A DNA stretch of 64,000 nucleotides, from positions 84,557 to 148,556 of the forward strand of contig CAZIRF010000002.1 of NCBI GenBank assembly GCA_964541755.1. The letters are read 5' to 3'. This document shows, in pieces, positions 52,227 to 59,599 of the stretch (the stretch's first letter is position 1; each line of letters begins with the position of its first letter). The translations under genes and the position numbers were made by a program. Below the pieces are notes generated by a model, which did no database searches, was not told where the DNA came from, and saw only the letters and a list, made by a program, of their open reading frames with translations. Source of the DNA: CAZIRF01 sp964541755. GTDB taxonomy: Bacteria; Spirochaetota; Spirochaetia; Treponematales; Breznakiellaceae.

Positions 52227-54104
52227 ATGCATACGCAAGAAGACCGATTCCTCGACCAAGAAGGCCGTATTCTCCTGCCACGTGGGTGCAACCTTGGGGG
52301 CGACAGCAAAGTTCCCATTCAACCCAATGGCCGCACCACCTACCTGGAGAGCCTCGACACCAGCCAGACTCCCTCTTTTACCGGTCGCCCCTTTCCCCTC
52401 GAAGAAGCAGACCGACATTTTTCCTTTTTATCACAAGCTGGCTTCAACTTTTTGCGTATGGTTATCCCTTGGGAAGCCATCGAACCCACGGGTCCGGGAG
52501 TCTACGATGAAACCTACCTCGCCTATCTTCGAAAAATTCTCAAAAAGGCCGGGGAATACGATTTTTCAATACTGATAGATCCACATCAAGATGTCTGGAG
52601 CCGCTGGTGTGGTGGCGATGGCGCCCCGCTATGGACCCTGGCATCAATTGGTATCAATCCCGAGGCTATCGAAGCCTGTGGGGCCGCCATTCGGCAACAA
52701 TCCAATCCCACAACGTATACACCCATGCTCTGGCCAAGCAATTACTCACGCTATGCCAGTGCCACCATGTTCAGCCTTTTCTTTGCATCCCACGATTTGG
52801 CTCCCCATTGCACCCACGAGGACCAAGCGCTGTCAATGTGGCTTCAAGAGCGCTATATTGCCGCCTGGCGGCATTTATACCGACGCATAAAAGATTGCAA
52901 AAATGTCGTTGCCTTCGAAGTAATGAATGAGCCCCATCACGGCTTTATCGGGCATGAAGATATTCGCCTCTTGGGCAAGCCTGTTTTACAGGAAGGCCCG
53001 ATGCCCACACCACTTCAAGCAATGGCGGCTACCAAGACTGCTGTTCCTTCTGTAGCACGTTATCATACCGACTCTTTTGGCATTCATAAAAAGGGTACGA
53101 CTATTCTCAATGAGCAGGGGCAGTCTCTCTTTCAACAGGGTTTTTCCTGCCCCTGGGAGCAGGAGGGAGTATGGACCATCGAAAACGAGGTAGCCAAAGC
53201 CCTCAAGCCGAATCATTTTTTTGTACACAACGACCGCCCGATTAATTTTACCGAGGACTATCTTAAGCCCTTTACAAAGCGCTTTATGTCCAGCCTTCAC
53301 GAAGCACGAGACAGCCTCATGATTTTCATAGACTCGGTACCGGGAAGCGGCGCACCGACATGGCACGCCGAGGATGGCCCGAACTGCGTCAATGCCTTTC
53401 ATTGGTACGATGGGTACACCCTTATACGCCGGCGCTATTCACCACTATTCAACCTTGATACGAATAATTTGAAGCCCTTATTTGGCCATGAAGCGCAGGT
53501 TTGCTCTGCGGCAGAACAAATGAATCACTGGGTTAACCATGCCCGTACACACATGGCCAACATTCCCTCTTTTCTGGGAGAATTCGGAATACCCTTTAAT
53601 ATGAAAGATTCCAAGTCCTTCGAAACAGGGGATTACCAACGACAAGAAAAGGCGCTTTCTATCTGTTATGAGGCGATCGAACGCCTGCTTATACCCCATA
53701 CCATTTGGAATTTCACTGCAAGCAATCACAATGAAGATGGCGACGGATGGAATACAGAAGACCTTTCTATTTGGAATGCGGATATGGCTGGCCCTCGGGC
53801 AAGCGGCGCGTGGATTCGCCCTTGGCCACTCAAAACAGCCGGGATTCCCATAGAATTTACCTGGAATCGTGAAAAATTCCGCTTTACATATACATTCGAC
53901 GCAAACCCGGCCATTACGGCGCCAACCGTCATTTCAATACCGGACAGCCTGTCTTCTGGATTACCACGATTTGAACTCTTTCAAGACGGGAAACGTTTGG
54001 AGGATCCGACTGTAGAAAAAGACCGCTTTCCGGCACGATGGAATATTTTGCTGCAAGGGGTCACGGGACGTATTTGTCTGAAAGGCTATCTGCAGGCTCA
54101 ATAA
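52227..54104 (+). CDS. GH5 glycosidase, endoglycoceramidase/GH5_12-like
   Basis: 625 residues from the ATG at 52227. The N-terminal RILLPRGCNLGGDSKVP, acid/base Glu in FEVMNEPHHGFIG and nucleophile Glu in SFLGEFGIPF define a GH5 barrel, followed by a C-terminal beta domain. Closest in style to ceramidase-type GH5 enzymes (subfamily 12), many known from fungi. There is no signal peptide, so it is probably cytoplasmic. Its substrate here may be a beta-glucoside rather than glycosphingolipid. A longer in-frame start at 52155 lies inside or upstream of the promoter. Confidence 0.78.
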   Translation: MHTQEDRFLDQEGRILLPRGCNLGGDSKVPIQPNGRTTYLESLDTSQTPSFTGRPFPLEEADRHFSFLSQAGFNFLRMVIPWEAIEPTGPGVYDETYLAYLRKILKKAGEYDFSILIDPHQDVWSRWCGGDGAPLWTLASIGINPEAIEACGAAIRQQSNPTTYTPMLWPSNYSRYASATMFSLFFASHDLAPHCTHEDQALSMWLQERYIAAWRHLYRRIKDCKNVVAFEVMNEPHHGFIGHEDIRLLGKPVLQEGPMPTPLQAMAATKTAVPSVARYHTDSFGIHKKGTTILNEQGQSLFQQGFSCPWEQEGVWTIENEVAKALKPNHFFVHNDRPINFTEDYLKPFTKRFMSSLHEARDSLMIFIDSVPGSGAPTWHAEDGPNCVNAFHWYDGYTLIRRRYSPLFNLDTNNLKPLFGHEAQVCSAAEQMNHWVNHARTHMANIPSFLGEFGIPFNMKDSKSFETGDYQRQEKALSICYEAIERLLIPHTIWNFTASNHNEDGDGWNTEDLSIWNADMAGPRASGAWIRPWPLKTAGIPIEFTWNREKFRFTYTFDANPAITAPTVISIPDSLSSGLPRFELFQDGKRLEDPTVEKDRFPARWNILLQGVTGRICLKGYLQAQ

Positions 54105-54114
54105 CTTTACTATT

Positions 54115-54142
54115 GGAAGCTCCGGATAGCATCGGGGCTTCC
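54115..54142. terminator. Hairpin between convergent GH5 and transglycosylase genes
   Basis: GGAAGC...GCTTCC plus three inner pairs form a stem between the convergent stops. There is no T-run, so it is a weak terminator candidate. Confidence 0.4.
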
Positions 54143-54156
54143 TGCAGAGAGAACTA

Positions 54157-54981
54157 TCAGTCTATATCCCTGTACCTGAAAATTCCCTTTGGCCGTTCGC
54201 GAACCGTCGCAACCAGTTCGACCTGAACCGGAGCGACAGAGCGCACACTGCCATCTGCCATCAAATACCAAGCATGACGCATTTCTTCTTCGAAAAGCTC
54301 ATCAATACCATCCTTGAAGCTTAAAATACGATGGACGTAATTCAAGGTCTTTTGAGGGGTCGTATTCTTTCGCACCCGGGTTGTTCCCGCGTTATACATC
54401 GCCAAACCACTAACCTCATTACCCGCATGATCAAGACACCACTTCAAATGGGCCAACCCATGCTTTACATTTGTTTCAAGATCAAAAAAATCCTCTTCGG
54501 CGAGCTGTGGAAACGAGCGGTTATTCAACTGGAAAAGCCCACGATCAATACTCGTCCTGTTGCGATTGACTGCAGTGGGGACAAAGCGACTCTCTTCCCA
54601 TGCCAGAGCAACCGCAAGACTGGGCGACAATCCATAGCGTTCGGCCTCTTGCAAAATAATGGTAGCAATTTCCTCGGAGTGAATAAGCGCTGAATAGAAG
54701 GCAAGAACATCACCGCGCGCTTCAGGAGATGCAAGGTAGTTGAACGTAGTATCGCCTTTATTACGATACGAAAGGGCCACGTTGCGGTATTCAATCGGTG
54801 AAAGCGGCGGAGCATCCGGCTCTGATACAAGTTCTTCGGCCAGCGGTACAGCAGCCTGCATATGCTCTGTCGGCTCTCTGTCAAGAACCAGGAAGAGCGT
54901 CCCCCCCCAAGCCCCAAGGCTTGCTATCAAGGGTAGAATCCACGAGTATCTGCGAGTGCTTCTGTGTGCAAACAAAGACAT
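54157..54981 (-). CDS. Membrane-anchored lytic transglycosylase (SLT fold)
   Basis: 274 residues. One N-terminal membrane segment (about 13-33) is followed by a goose-lysozyme-like SLT domain: SPSLAVALAWEESRFVPTAV with the catalytic Glu, DRGLFQLNNRSFP, and AMYNAGTTRVRKN. It cleaves peptidoglycan in the periplasm. The start at 54981 (MSLFAHRS) has GGAG 8 bases upstream; the open frame continues 64 codons upstream, but the promoter -10 box lies within that stretch. Confidence 0.88.
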   Translation of the reverse strand: MSLFAHRSTRRYSWILPLIASLGAWGGTLFLVLDREPTEHMQAAVPLAEELVSEPDAPPLSPIEYRNVALSYRNKGDTTFNYLASPEARGDVLAFYSALIHSEEIATIILQEAERYGLSPSLAVALAWEESRFVPTAVNRNRTSIDRGLFQLNNRSFPQLAEEDFFDLETNVKHGLAHLKWCLDHAGNEVSGLAMYNAGTTRVRKNTTPQKTLNYVHRILSFKDGIDELFEEEMRHAWYLMADGSVRSVAPVQVELVATVRERPKGIFRYRDID

Positions 54982-55050
54982 GAAAATATCTCCAATAGTA
55001 CGAAAATAGCGCAAAACGCCAATATTCTGTGCGCCATTTGCAATATCTCT

Positions 55051-55079
55051 ATTATATCGAATTGAAGAAATGATGATAA
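55051..55079 (-). promoter_or_regulatory. Promoter of the lytic transglycosylase gene
   Basis: On the minus strand TTATCA (55074-55079), a 17-base spacer and a perfect TATAAT (55051-55056), about 70 bases before the start codon. Confidence 0.6.
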
Positions 55080-55137
55080 GCAATGTAGAAAAGTCGACCA
55101 TTTGGTCCATGTTTATAAAAAATATTCTTGATAGAAC

Positions 55138-55162
55138 AAAAAAACCCGCTTTAAGCGGGTTT
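55138..55162 (-). terminator. Terminator of ptsN
   Basis: On the minus strand AAACCCGC and GCGGGTTT pair (8 bp, 5-base loop), followed by seven T. It lies ~55 bases past the ptsN stop. Confidence 0.88.
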
Positions 55163-55216
55163 CTGTATTCCAAGTATGGGTAATCACATAATTTCCAAAA
55201 CCTGACAAAGTGAAAG

Positions 55217-55669
55217 CTAGTTGTTCTCTGTAAGAATTTTTACAACTTCTTCCGGTTTGGTGGCCATGAGTATCTCTTGACGCTTTTCCGGGCTCTTGAA
55301 GAGCAAGCTTACCTCTGCAAGAAATTGCAGGTGCGGCCCCGTTTTATCTACCGGAGAAATGGTCATGATAAAGATGCGGCAGGGCTCACGATCGAGTGAA
55401 TCAAAATCCACCGCTTGAGCAGAAACCCCAATACAAGCGACCAAATCACTTACCGCATTCGTCTTGCCGTGAGGAATGGCAATACCGTGTTTCATTCCTG
55501 TCGACATCTTGCGCTCCCTGTCCAATACACAGGTCTTGGCAAGCTCACGATCTTGAACCTTGCCAGCCGCAACAAGAACATCGAGGAGTTCTTCAATTAT
55601 CTCGTCCTTTGTGGTCCCTTTGAGGTCAAGTTTGACGGTTTCCGGGGTAAGGACAGTCTTCAGATTCAT
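55217..55669 (-). CDS. ptsN: PTS EIIA-Ntr-type protein (PtsN)
   Basis: 150 residues. The phospho-accepting His67 lies in HGIAIPHGKT; MSTGMKHGIA before it and FIMTISP...GPHLQFLAEV after it are EIIA family features. It would accept phosphate from HPr and regulate other proteins. It is clearly paralogous to the EIIA domain of the antiporter at 39.3-41.5 kb. The start at 55669 has no ribosome site; a promoter -10 ends 7 bases before it. A start 20 codons upstream would lie within the promoter. Confidence 0.92.
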   Translation of the reverse strand: MNLKTVLTPETVKLDLKGTTKDEIIEELLDVLVAAGKVQDRELAKTCVLDRERKMSTGMKHGIAIPHGKTNAVSDLVACIGVSAQAVDFDSLDREPCRIFIMTISPVDKTGPHLQFLAEVSLLFKSPEKRQEILMATKPEEVVKILTENN

Positions 55670-55676
55670 GGAGGCA

Positions 55677-55705
55677 AGTGTATGTCGTGACCAGTGGATT
55701 GTCAA
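55677..55705 (-). promoter_or_regulatory. Promoter ending 7 bases before the ptsN start codon
   Basis: On the minus strand TTGACA (55700-55705), a 17-base spacer and TACACT (55677-55682), then 7 bases and the ATG. This predicts a leaderless or nearly leaderless message. Confidence 0.6.
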
Positions 55706-55762
55706 TAAGAGCAAACCATTATGACCCATCGTCTTCTCTGGCAGACAGCCTCCATAAGTCTT

Positions 55763-55771
55763 TGGTATAGT
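55763..55771 (+). promoter_or_regulatory. Extended -10 box before the 122-residue gene
   Basis: TGGTATAGT (TG-n-TATAGT) ends 6 bases before the ATG at 55778. No clear -35 and no ribosome site. A second, overlapping TATAAT would end only 1 base before the ATG. Confidence 0.45.
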
Positions 55772-55777
55772 ATAATT

Positions 55778-56146
55778 ATGGATACACGAACTCTCCTGTA
55801 CTCCCGGCTTGATGCCTTGGCCAAAAAATTACACGGATCAATTGATGATCGATCTCGCGACGAAGCAATACAGCTCTCCAGGAGCATCCTCTCGCGCGAA
55901 CTGGATCAGGACCTCCTCTTGGATGTCTGCCAGTATTGGCGAGACAGTGCTGTAGACGCTTCGGATATTCAAAAGCTTGCCAATATCCTGGCAATTCTCA
56001 TAGATCCGGAGGTAGAACCGGATGAGCCTCCCCCCTCGTCTGTGTACAGTGATCTTGCAGAAATACTCAATGAACACGCCGAGACCATGGATCTCGACCA
56101 GCTTACCGACATCATGAATGCCATCCTTGCCAAGGGGGGGATATAA
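55778..56146 (+). CDS. Small acidic helical protein, function unknown
   Basis: 122 residues, mostly helical and acidic (EVEPDEPPPSSVYSDLAEIL), with no signal peptide, Cys or catalytic motif. The start at 55778 (MDTRTLLYSRLDAL) is placed 6 bases after an extended -10 box; an in-frame ATG at 55721 would lie upstream of it. It is divergent from ptsN and monocistronic. I do not recognise the family. Confidence 0.7.
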   Translation: MDTRTLLYSRLDALAKKLHGSIDDRSRDEAIQLSRSILSRELDQDLLLDVCQYWRDSAVDASDIQKLANILAILIDPEVEPDEPPPSSVYSDLAEILNEHAETMDLDQLTDIMNAILAKGGI

Positions 56147-56157
56147 TCCCCCCTGGC
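56129..56157 (+). terminator. GC hairpin over the stop codon of the 122-residue gene
   Basis: GCCA-A-GGGGGG and CCCCCCTGGC form a 10-bp stem with one bulge and a short loop that contains the stop codon. There is no T-run; it may slow or end transcription. Confidence 0.4.
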
Positions 56158-56190
56158 CGGGATTTGTAATCTGAATATATACAGTACGTC

Positions 56191-56218
56191 TTGCATTGCC
56201 TGATTCTTGTACTATACT
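56191..56218 (+). promoter_or_regulatory. Promoter of the candidate structured RNA
   Basis: TTGCAT (56191-56196), a 16-base spacer and TATACT (56213-56218). The predicted start is at about 56225, at the edge of the folded region. Confidence 0.5.
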
Positions 56219-56224
56219 TGTTGT

Positions 56225-56427
56225 TGGAGGCTGTCATGGAAAACCCGCCTTACAACACGGGGTCCACGGGCCTATGAGCGTGGACCGAACAGAGACAGGC
56301 GTACATCCGCTACAAGATAACCGCGAAAGCGGACACACGAAAGATTCAATTTTCGGGGTATTGTATCAGGGCTTATGAGCCTCATCGATCAACCCGTCAA
56401 GAGCCGGTATGAGACCGGCTCTTTTTA
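56225..56427 (+). ncRNA. Candidate structured small RNA (about 200 nt)
   Basis: Between a promoter and a terminator lies a segment with no good gene and strong base pairing. The ends close with GAGGCT-gt-CAT (56227-56237) against ATGAGCCTC (56375-56383). TACAACAC (56251-56258) pairs with GTATTGTA (56358-56365) apart from one mismatch. Inside are three hairpins: GGTCCACG/CGTGGACC (56261-56286), CCGC-GAAA-GCGG (56321-56332) and CGAAA/TTTCG (56338-56355). A terminator stem ends it. I cannot assign it to SRP, RNase P, tmRNA or a common riboswitch; a 6S-like RNA or a leader for pflX are possible. Two tiny open frames inside (13 and 34 codons, overlapping ATGA) are an alternative. Confidence 0.5.
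56399..56427 (+). terminator. Terminator of the candidate RNA
   Basis: AAGAGCCGG pairs with CCGGCTCTT (9 bp, 7-base loop), followed by a T-rich tract (TTTATTT). It separates the RNA unit from pflX. Confidence 0.88.
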
Positions 56428-56484
56428 TTTCACCACCGCATATTGCTGGACCGTCTTTCGTATTTCGTCGATACTCTTGCCTGT

Positions 56485-57516
56485 ATGAGTACTACCGCAC
56501 AAAAAACAGCGTTCCTTGCCCCCTATGCCAATTGCACACTTTGTCCTCGAGAATGCGGTGTCAACCGATTGGTCGGCGAGAAAGGATTCTGTCAACAAGG
56601 CGTAACAATGCGTATAGCCTTTGCCGGACTTCATTCGGGCGAAGAGCCCCCTATTGCCGGCAAAAACGGATCGGGAACCATTTTCTTTTCCGGATGTACC
56701 CTTGCCTGTTCCTTTTGCCAGAACTGCCAAATCTCCCATGAAGGGATGGGTCGTGACGCCTCCATACCCGAATTTACCAGTATTTGCCTGCGTCTCGCAG
56801 CTCGAGGCGCAGAGAACATTAATTTGGTTACCGGTACACACTTCATTCCTTCTATTGTTGAGGGAATTCACGAAGCGCGGAAGAGCGGCCTTTCTATCCC
56901 CGTTGTATGGAACAGCTCTTCCTGGGAAAACCGCATTGGCCTTGAACTCTTGAAAGATACAGTCGATATCTACCTTCCCGATATCAAAACCTTCGATGCT
57001 GATCTTTCCAGTCACTCATTTTCAGCCGCCCGATATCCGGAACTTGCACAAAAAGCAATAAAGCTGATGCTCCGCAACGCGCCGCTCTCGAGTTATAATG
57101 AACATGGTGAAGAACTCAACGGGAAGTCGGCTCTTACAGCCATATGCAGCGACCCTCTAAAGAACCGGATGAAGCGAGGGCTCATTCTTCGACACCTCGT
57201 TTTACCGGAGCGATTGTCCGATACCGCCCATATCCTGTCTTGGTATGCCAAGCAACTGGATGGAGCAGTTATCCTGTCCCTTATGACACAATACAGCCCG
57301 GTGGGAGACCCCGAAAAACTCCCGGCAACTCGCTTCTTGAACAACGATGAATATGAAGCACTTACGCAGCTCCTGTGCGATTACGATATCGATGAAGGGT
57401 TTTTTCAAGAACTCCTGCCCGGGAACGACTGGCTTCCTGACTTCACGCGCAAGAACCCGTTCAGTGCGACCCTGTCCATACCAATATGGCATTGGCGCGA
57501 GGGCTTCCTGCCGTAA
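56485..57516 (+). CDS. PflX-type radical SAM protein
   Basis: 343 residues. The radical-SAM cluster motif is C-x3-C-x2-C in FSGCTLACSFCQNCQI, preceded by an N-terminal cysteine motif CTLCPRECGVNR that marks the PflX/COG1313 group related to pyruvate formate-lyase activases. The substrate is unknown. The start at 56485 (MSTTAQKTAFL) has no ribosome site; GATACT ends 9 bases before it, so a near-leaderless message is possible. An in-frame ATG at 56443 lies within the terminator/promoter zone. Confidence 0.85.
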   Translation: MSTTAQKTAFLAPYANCTLCPRECGVNRLVGEKGFCQQGVTMRIAFAGLHSGEEPPIAGKNGSGTIFFSGCTLACSFCQNCQISHEGMGRDASIPEFTSICLRLAARGAENINLVTGTHFIPSIVEGIHEARKSGLSIPVVWNSSSWENRIGLELLKDTVDIYLPDIKTFDADLSSHSFSAARYPELAQKAIKLMLRNAPLSSYNEHGEELNGKSALTAICSDPLKNRMKRGLILRHLVLPERLSDTAHILSWYAKQLDGAVILSLMTQYSPVGDPEKLPATRFLNNDEYEALTQLLCDYDIDEGFFQELLPGNDWLPDFTRKNPFSATLSIPIWHWREGFLP

Positions 57517-57589
57517 AGCGCCCCACAGATCTCATATTTGAAGTATACTGTGGGTATTGCTACCATTTCCTTCGAAAGAGGTGTTATAT

Positions 57590-59599
57590 ATGAAGTACCT
57601 TCACCCCGATTCAAAAATACTGGGGATGACCGTTCCCCTTGCCGCACTTGTTACCAAGGACTCCTGTGGTACCGGCGAATTTCTCGACCTTATTCCCTTG
57701 GCCTCTTTTTGTGCGTCATGCGAAATCACATTGATTCAACTCCTTCCCGTTAATGATACCGGCCTTCAAAGCTCCCCATACAGCGCCCTTTCGGCCTTTG
57801 CGTTAAATCCTCTTTATGGGCGCCCCTCGAAAATGGATTCAAAGCAAGTTGCCCGAAAAGCCATCGAAAATCTTTCTGAAAAAGGCCGGGAGCCCGGGCG
57901 ATTCATCTATCACGAACGATACCGGGAAAAAATTGCTATCTATCAAGAGATATTCTCTGCCAGCAAAACAGAAATCCTGAAGGCTTGGAACGATATCAAA
58001 AGCCCCCTTCACGTTTGGGCCAAATCACAAAGCTGGTTACCTGCATATGCAGTCTATACGGTACTGAAACAAGAAAATAAGGATCGACACTGGAAAGAAT
58101 GGGGAGCGCTCGCCAATGTGGATATGGCGACGATTGAAAAACGTTGGCAGAATCCGAAACTCCTTGAAAAGCACCTCTTTCCCGTATGGCTGCAACACCA
58201 ACTTTTCCTGCAATTCGATGAGGCGGCACAGGGGGTTCGTGCCCTTGGTATCGATCTAAAAGGGGATATTCCCATCCTGATGAATGAAGACTCCTGCGAT
58301 GTTTGGAGCCGTCCTGCATTATTTTCGCGTGAGGCAGTCGCTGGAGCCCCTCCTGATATGTTCAGCCCAAGCGGTCAGAATTGGCAGTTTCCGCTTTATC
58401 GTTGGGACGAATTGGCAAAAGACAATTACGCTTGGTGGAAAGATCGTCTCGCCGTCGCAAATCGTTGGTATTCTGCCTTTCGAATAGATCACGTATTGGG
58501 ATTCTTTCGCATTTGGGCCTGTTCGCTATATGACAACAGTGCCGTTCTTGGTTGGTATACGCCAGGAGAGCAGCTTACCCCTTCACAACTACAGGCACTT
58601 GGCTTTACCAATGATCGCTTGCGCTGGCTGTCCGAGCCACACATAGAGACACATCAATTCGAAGATCCTGTACAAAACATTGAGGACAGGGAACTCCGAC
58701 AGGAAGTACGCGCCATTATACGTGAACGCCTCCTTGAGCAAATCCCGGGGGAAGAGCTCTGGCTCTTCAAACCAGAAGTTCGGGGAGAAAAGGATATACA
58801 TACCGCTGGTCTTCCACAGGCCCTTGAAGGGGTCTTGCTCAACAAATGGCGTGACCGCTGTCTCATTCCACATGCCACGGGGAAAACTATCAGCTTTACC
58901 CCTTCTTGGTATTGGAAAGACAGTACCGCGTGGCGGAGTTTGTCGCCAGACGAGCAACAACAACTTGAAACGAGCGCCAAACAAGCCCTGACCAAATCTG
59001 AAAAAACCTGGGAAAAGCAAGGACATGCCCTTCTCTCTGTTCTCAGTGCGTCGGTAGACATGCTCGCCTGTGCAGAAGATCTGGGAGCTGTTCCCGCCTG
59101 TGTTCCCAAGATTCTCAAAAAACTTGGTATTTCGGGCTTGCGTGTTGTGCGTTGGTACCGACAATGGGATAAAGAGGGTTCTCCCTATATTCCGCTTTCG
59201 GCATACGGGGCACAAAGCGTTGCAACTCCTGCCGTTCATGATTCCTCCACCTTGCGTGAATGGTGGGAACAAGAGGCTGAACAAGACGTTTTTTCAAGCT
59301 TTATCAAAAAGAAACTCAATCCACAGTGGAATCCGGAAACAGCCGCTCTCGTTTTGAACACACTTGCCAAGGCGGCTTCAAATATCTTCGTCGTTCAGCT
59401 ACAGGACATCTTGCACCTTCGCCCGAACTATTACAGCGAAAACCCCGCAGACGAGCGCATAAACATCCCGGGAACCGTCAATGACTTCAACTGGACCTGG
59501 CGTATGCCACAATCCCTGGAAGCGCTTGAAATGGATGGCGCCCTCAAGACCGCTATACGCGAGATAGCAAACCACCGAAAAGGAAAAAGCGGAAAATGA
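57590..59599 (+). CDS. malQ: 4-alpha-glucanotransferase (GH77 amylomaltase)
   Basis: 669 residues. It transfers alpha-1,4-glucan segments and releases glucose. The catalytic nucleophile Asp is in FRIDHVLGFFRIW, the acid/base Glu in CAEDLGAVP and the third Asp in AVHDSSTLREWW. AGAGG lies 8 bases before the ATG. Its stop overlaps the start of the large GH13 gene by 4 bases, so the two glucan enzymes are made together. Confidence 0.95.
   Translation: MKYLHPDSKILGMTVPLAALVTKDSCGTGEFLDLIPLASFCASCEITLIQLLPVNDTGLQSSPYSALSAFALNPLYGRPSKMDSKQVARKAIENLSEKGREPGRFIYHERYREKIAIYQEIFSASKTEILKAWNDIKSPLHVWAKSQSWLPAYAVYTVLKQENKDRHWKEWGALANVDMATIEKRWQNPKLLEKHLFPVWLQHQLFLQFDEAAQGVRALGIDLKGDIPILMNEDSCDVWSRPALFSREAVAGAPPDMFSPSGQNWQFPLYRWDELAKDNYAWWKDRLAVANRWYSAFRIDHVLGFFRIWACSLYDNSAVLGWYTPGEQLTPSQLQALGFTNDRLRWLSEPHIETHQFEDPVQNIEDRELRQEVRAIIRERLLEQIPGEELWLFKPEVRGEKDIHTAGLPQALEGVLLNKWRDRCLIPHATGKTISFTPSWYWKDSTAWRSLSPDEQQQLETSAKQALTKSEKTWEKQGHALLSVLSASVDMLACAEDLGAVPACVPKILKKLGISGLRVVRWYRQWDKEGSPYIPLSAYGAQSVATPAVHDSSTLREWWEQEAEQDVFSSFIKKKLNPQWNPETAALVLNTLAKAASNIFVVQLQDILHLRPNYYSENPADERINIPGTVNDFNWTWRMPQSLEALEMDGALKTAIREIANHRKGKSGK

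Noticed and set aside
56196..56378. 60-codon frame in the candidate RNA region
   Set aside because: Starts before the predicted transcript and lacks a ribosome site; RNA pairing explains the segment better, though two shorter frames remain possible.
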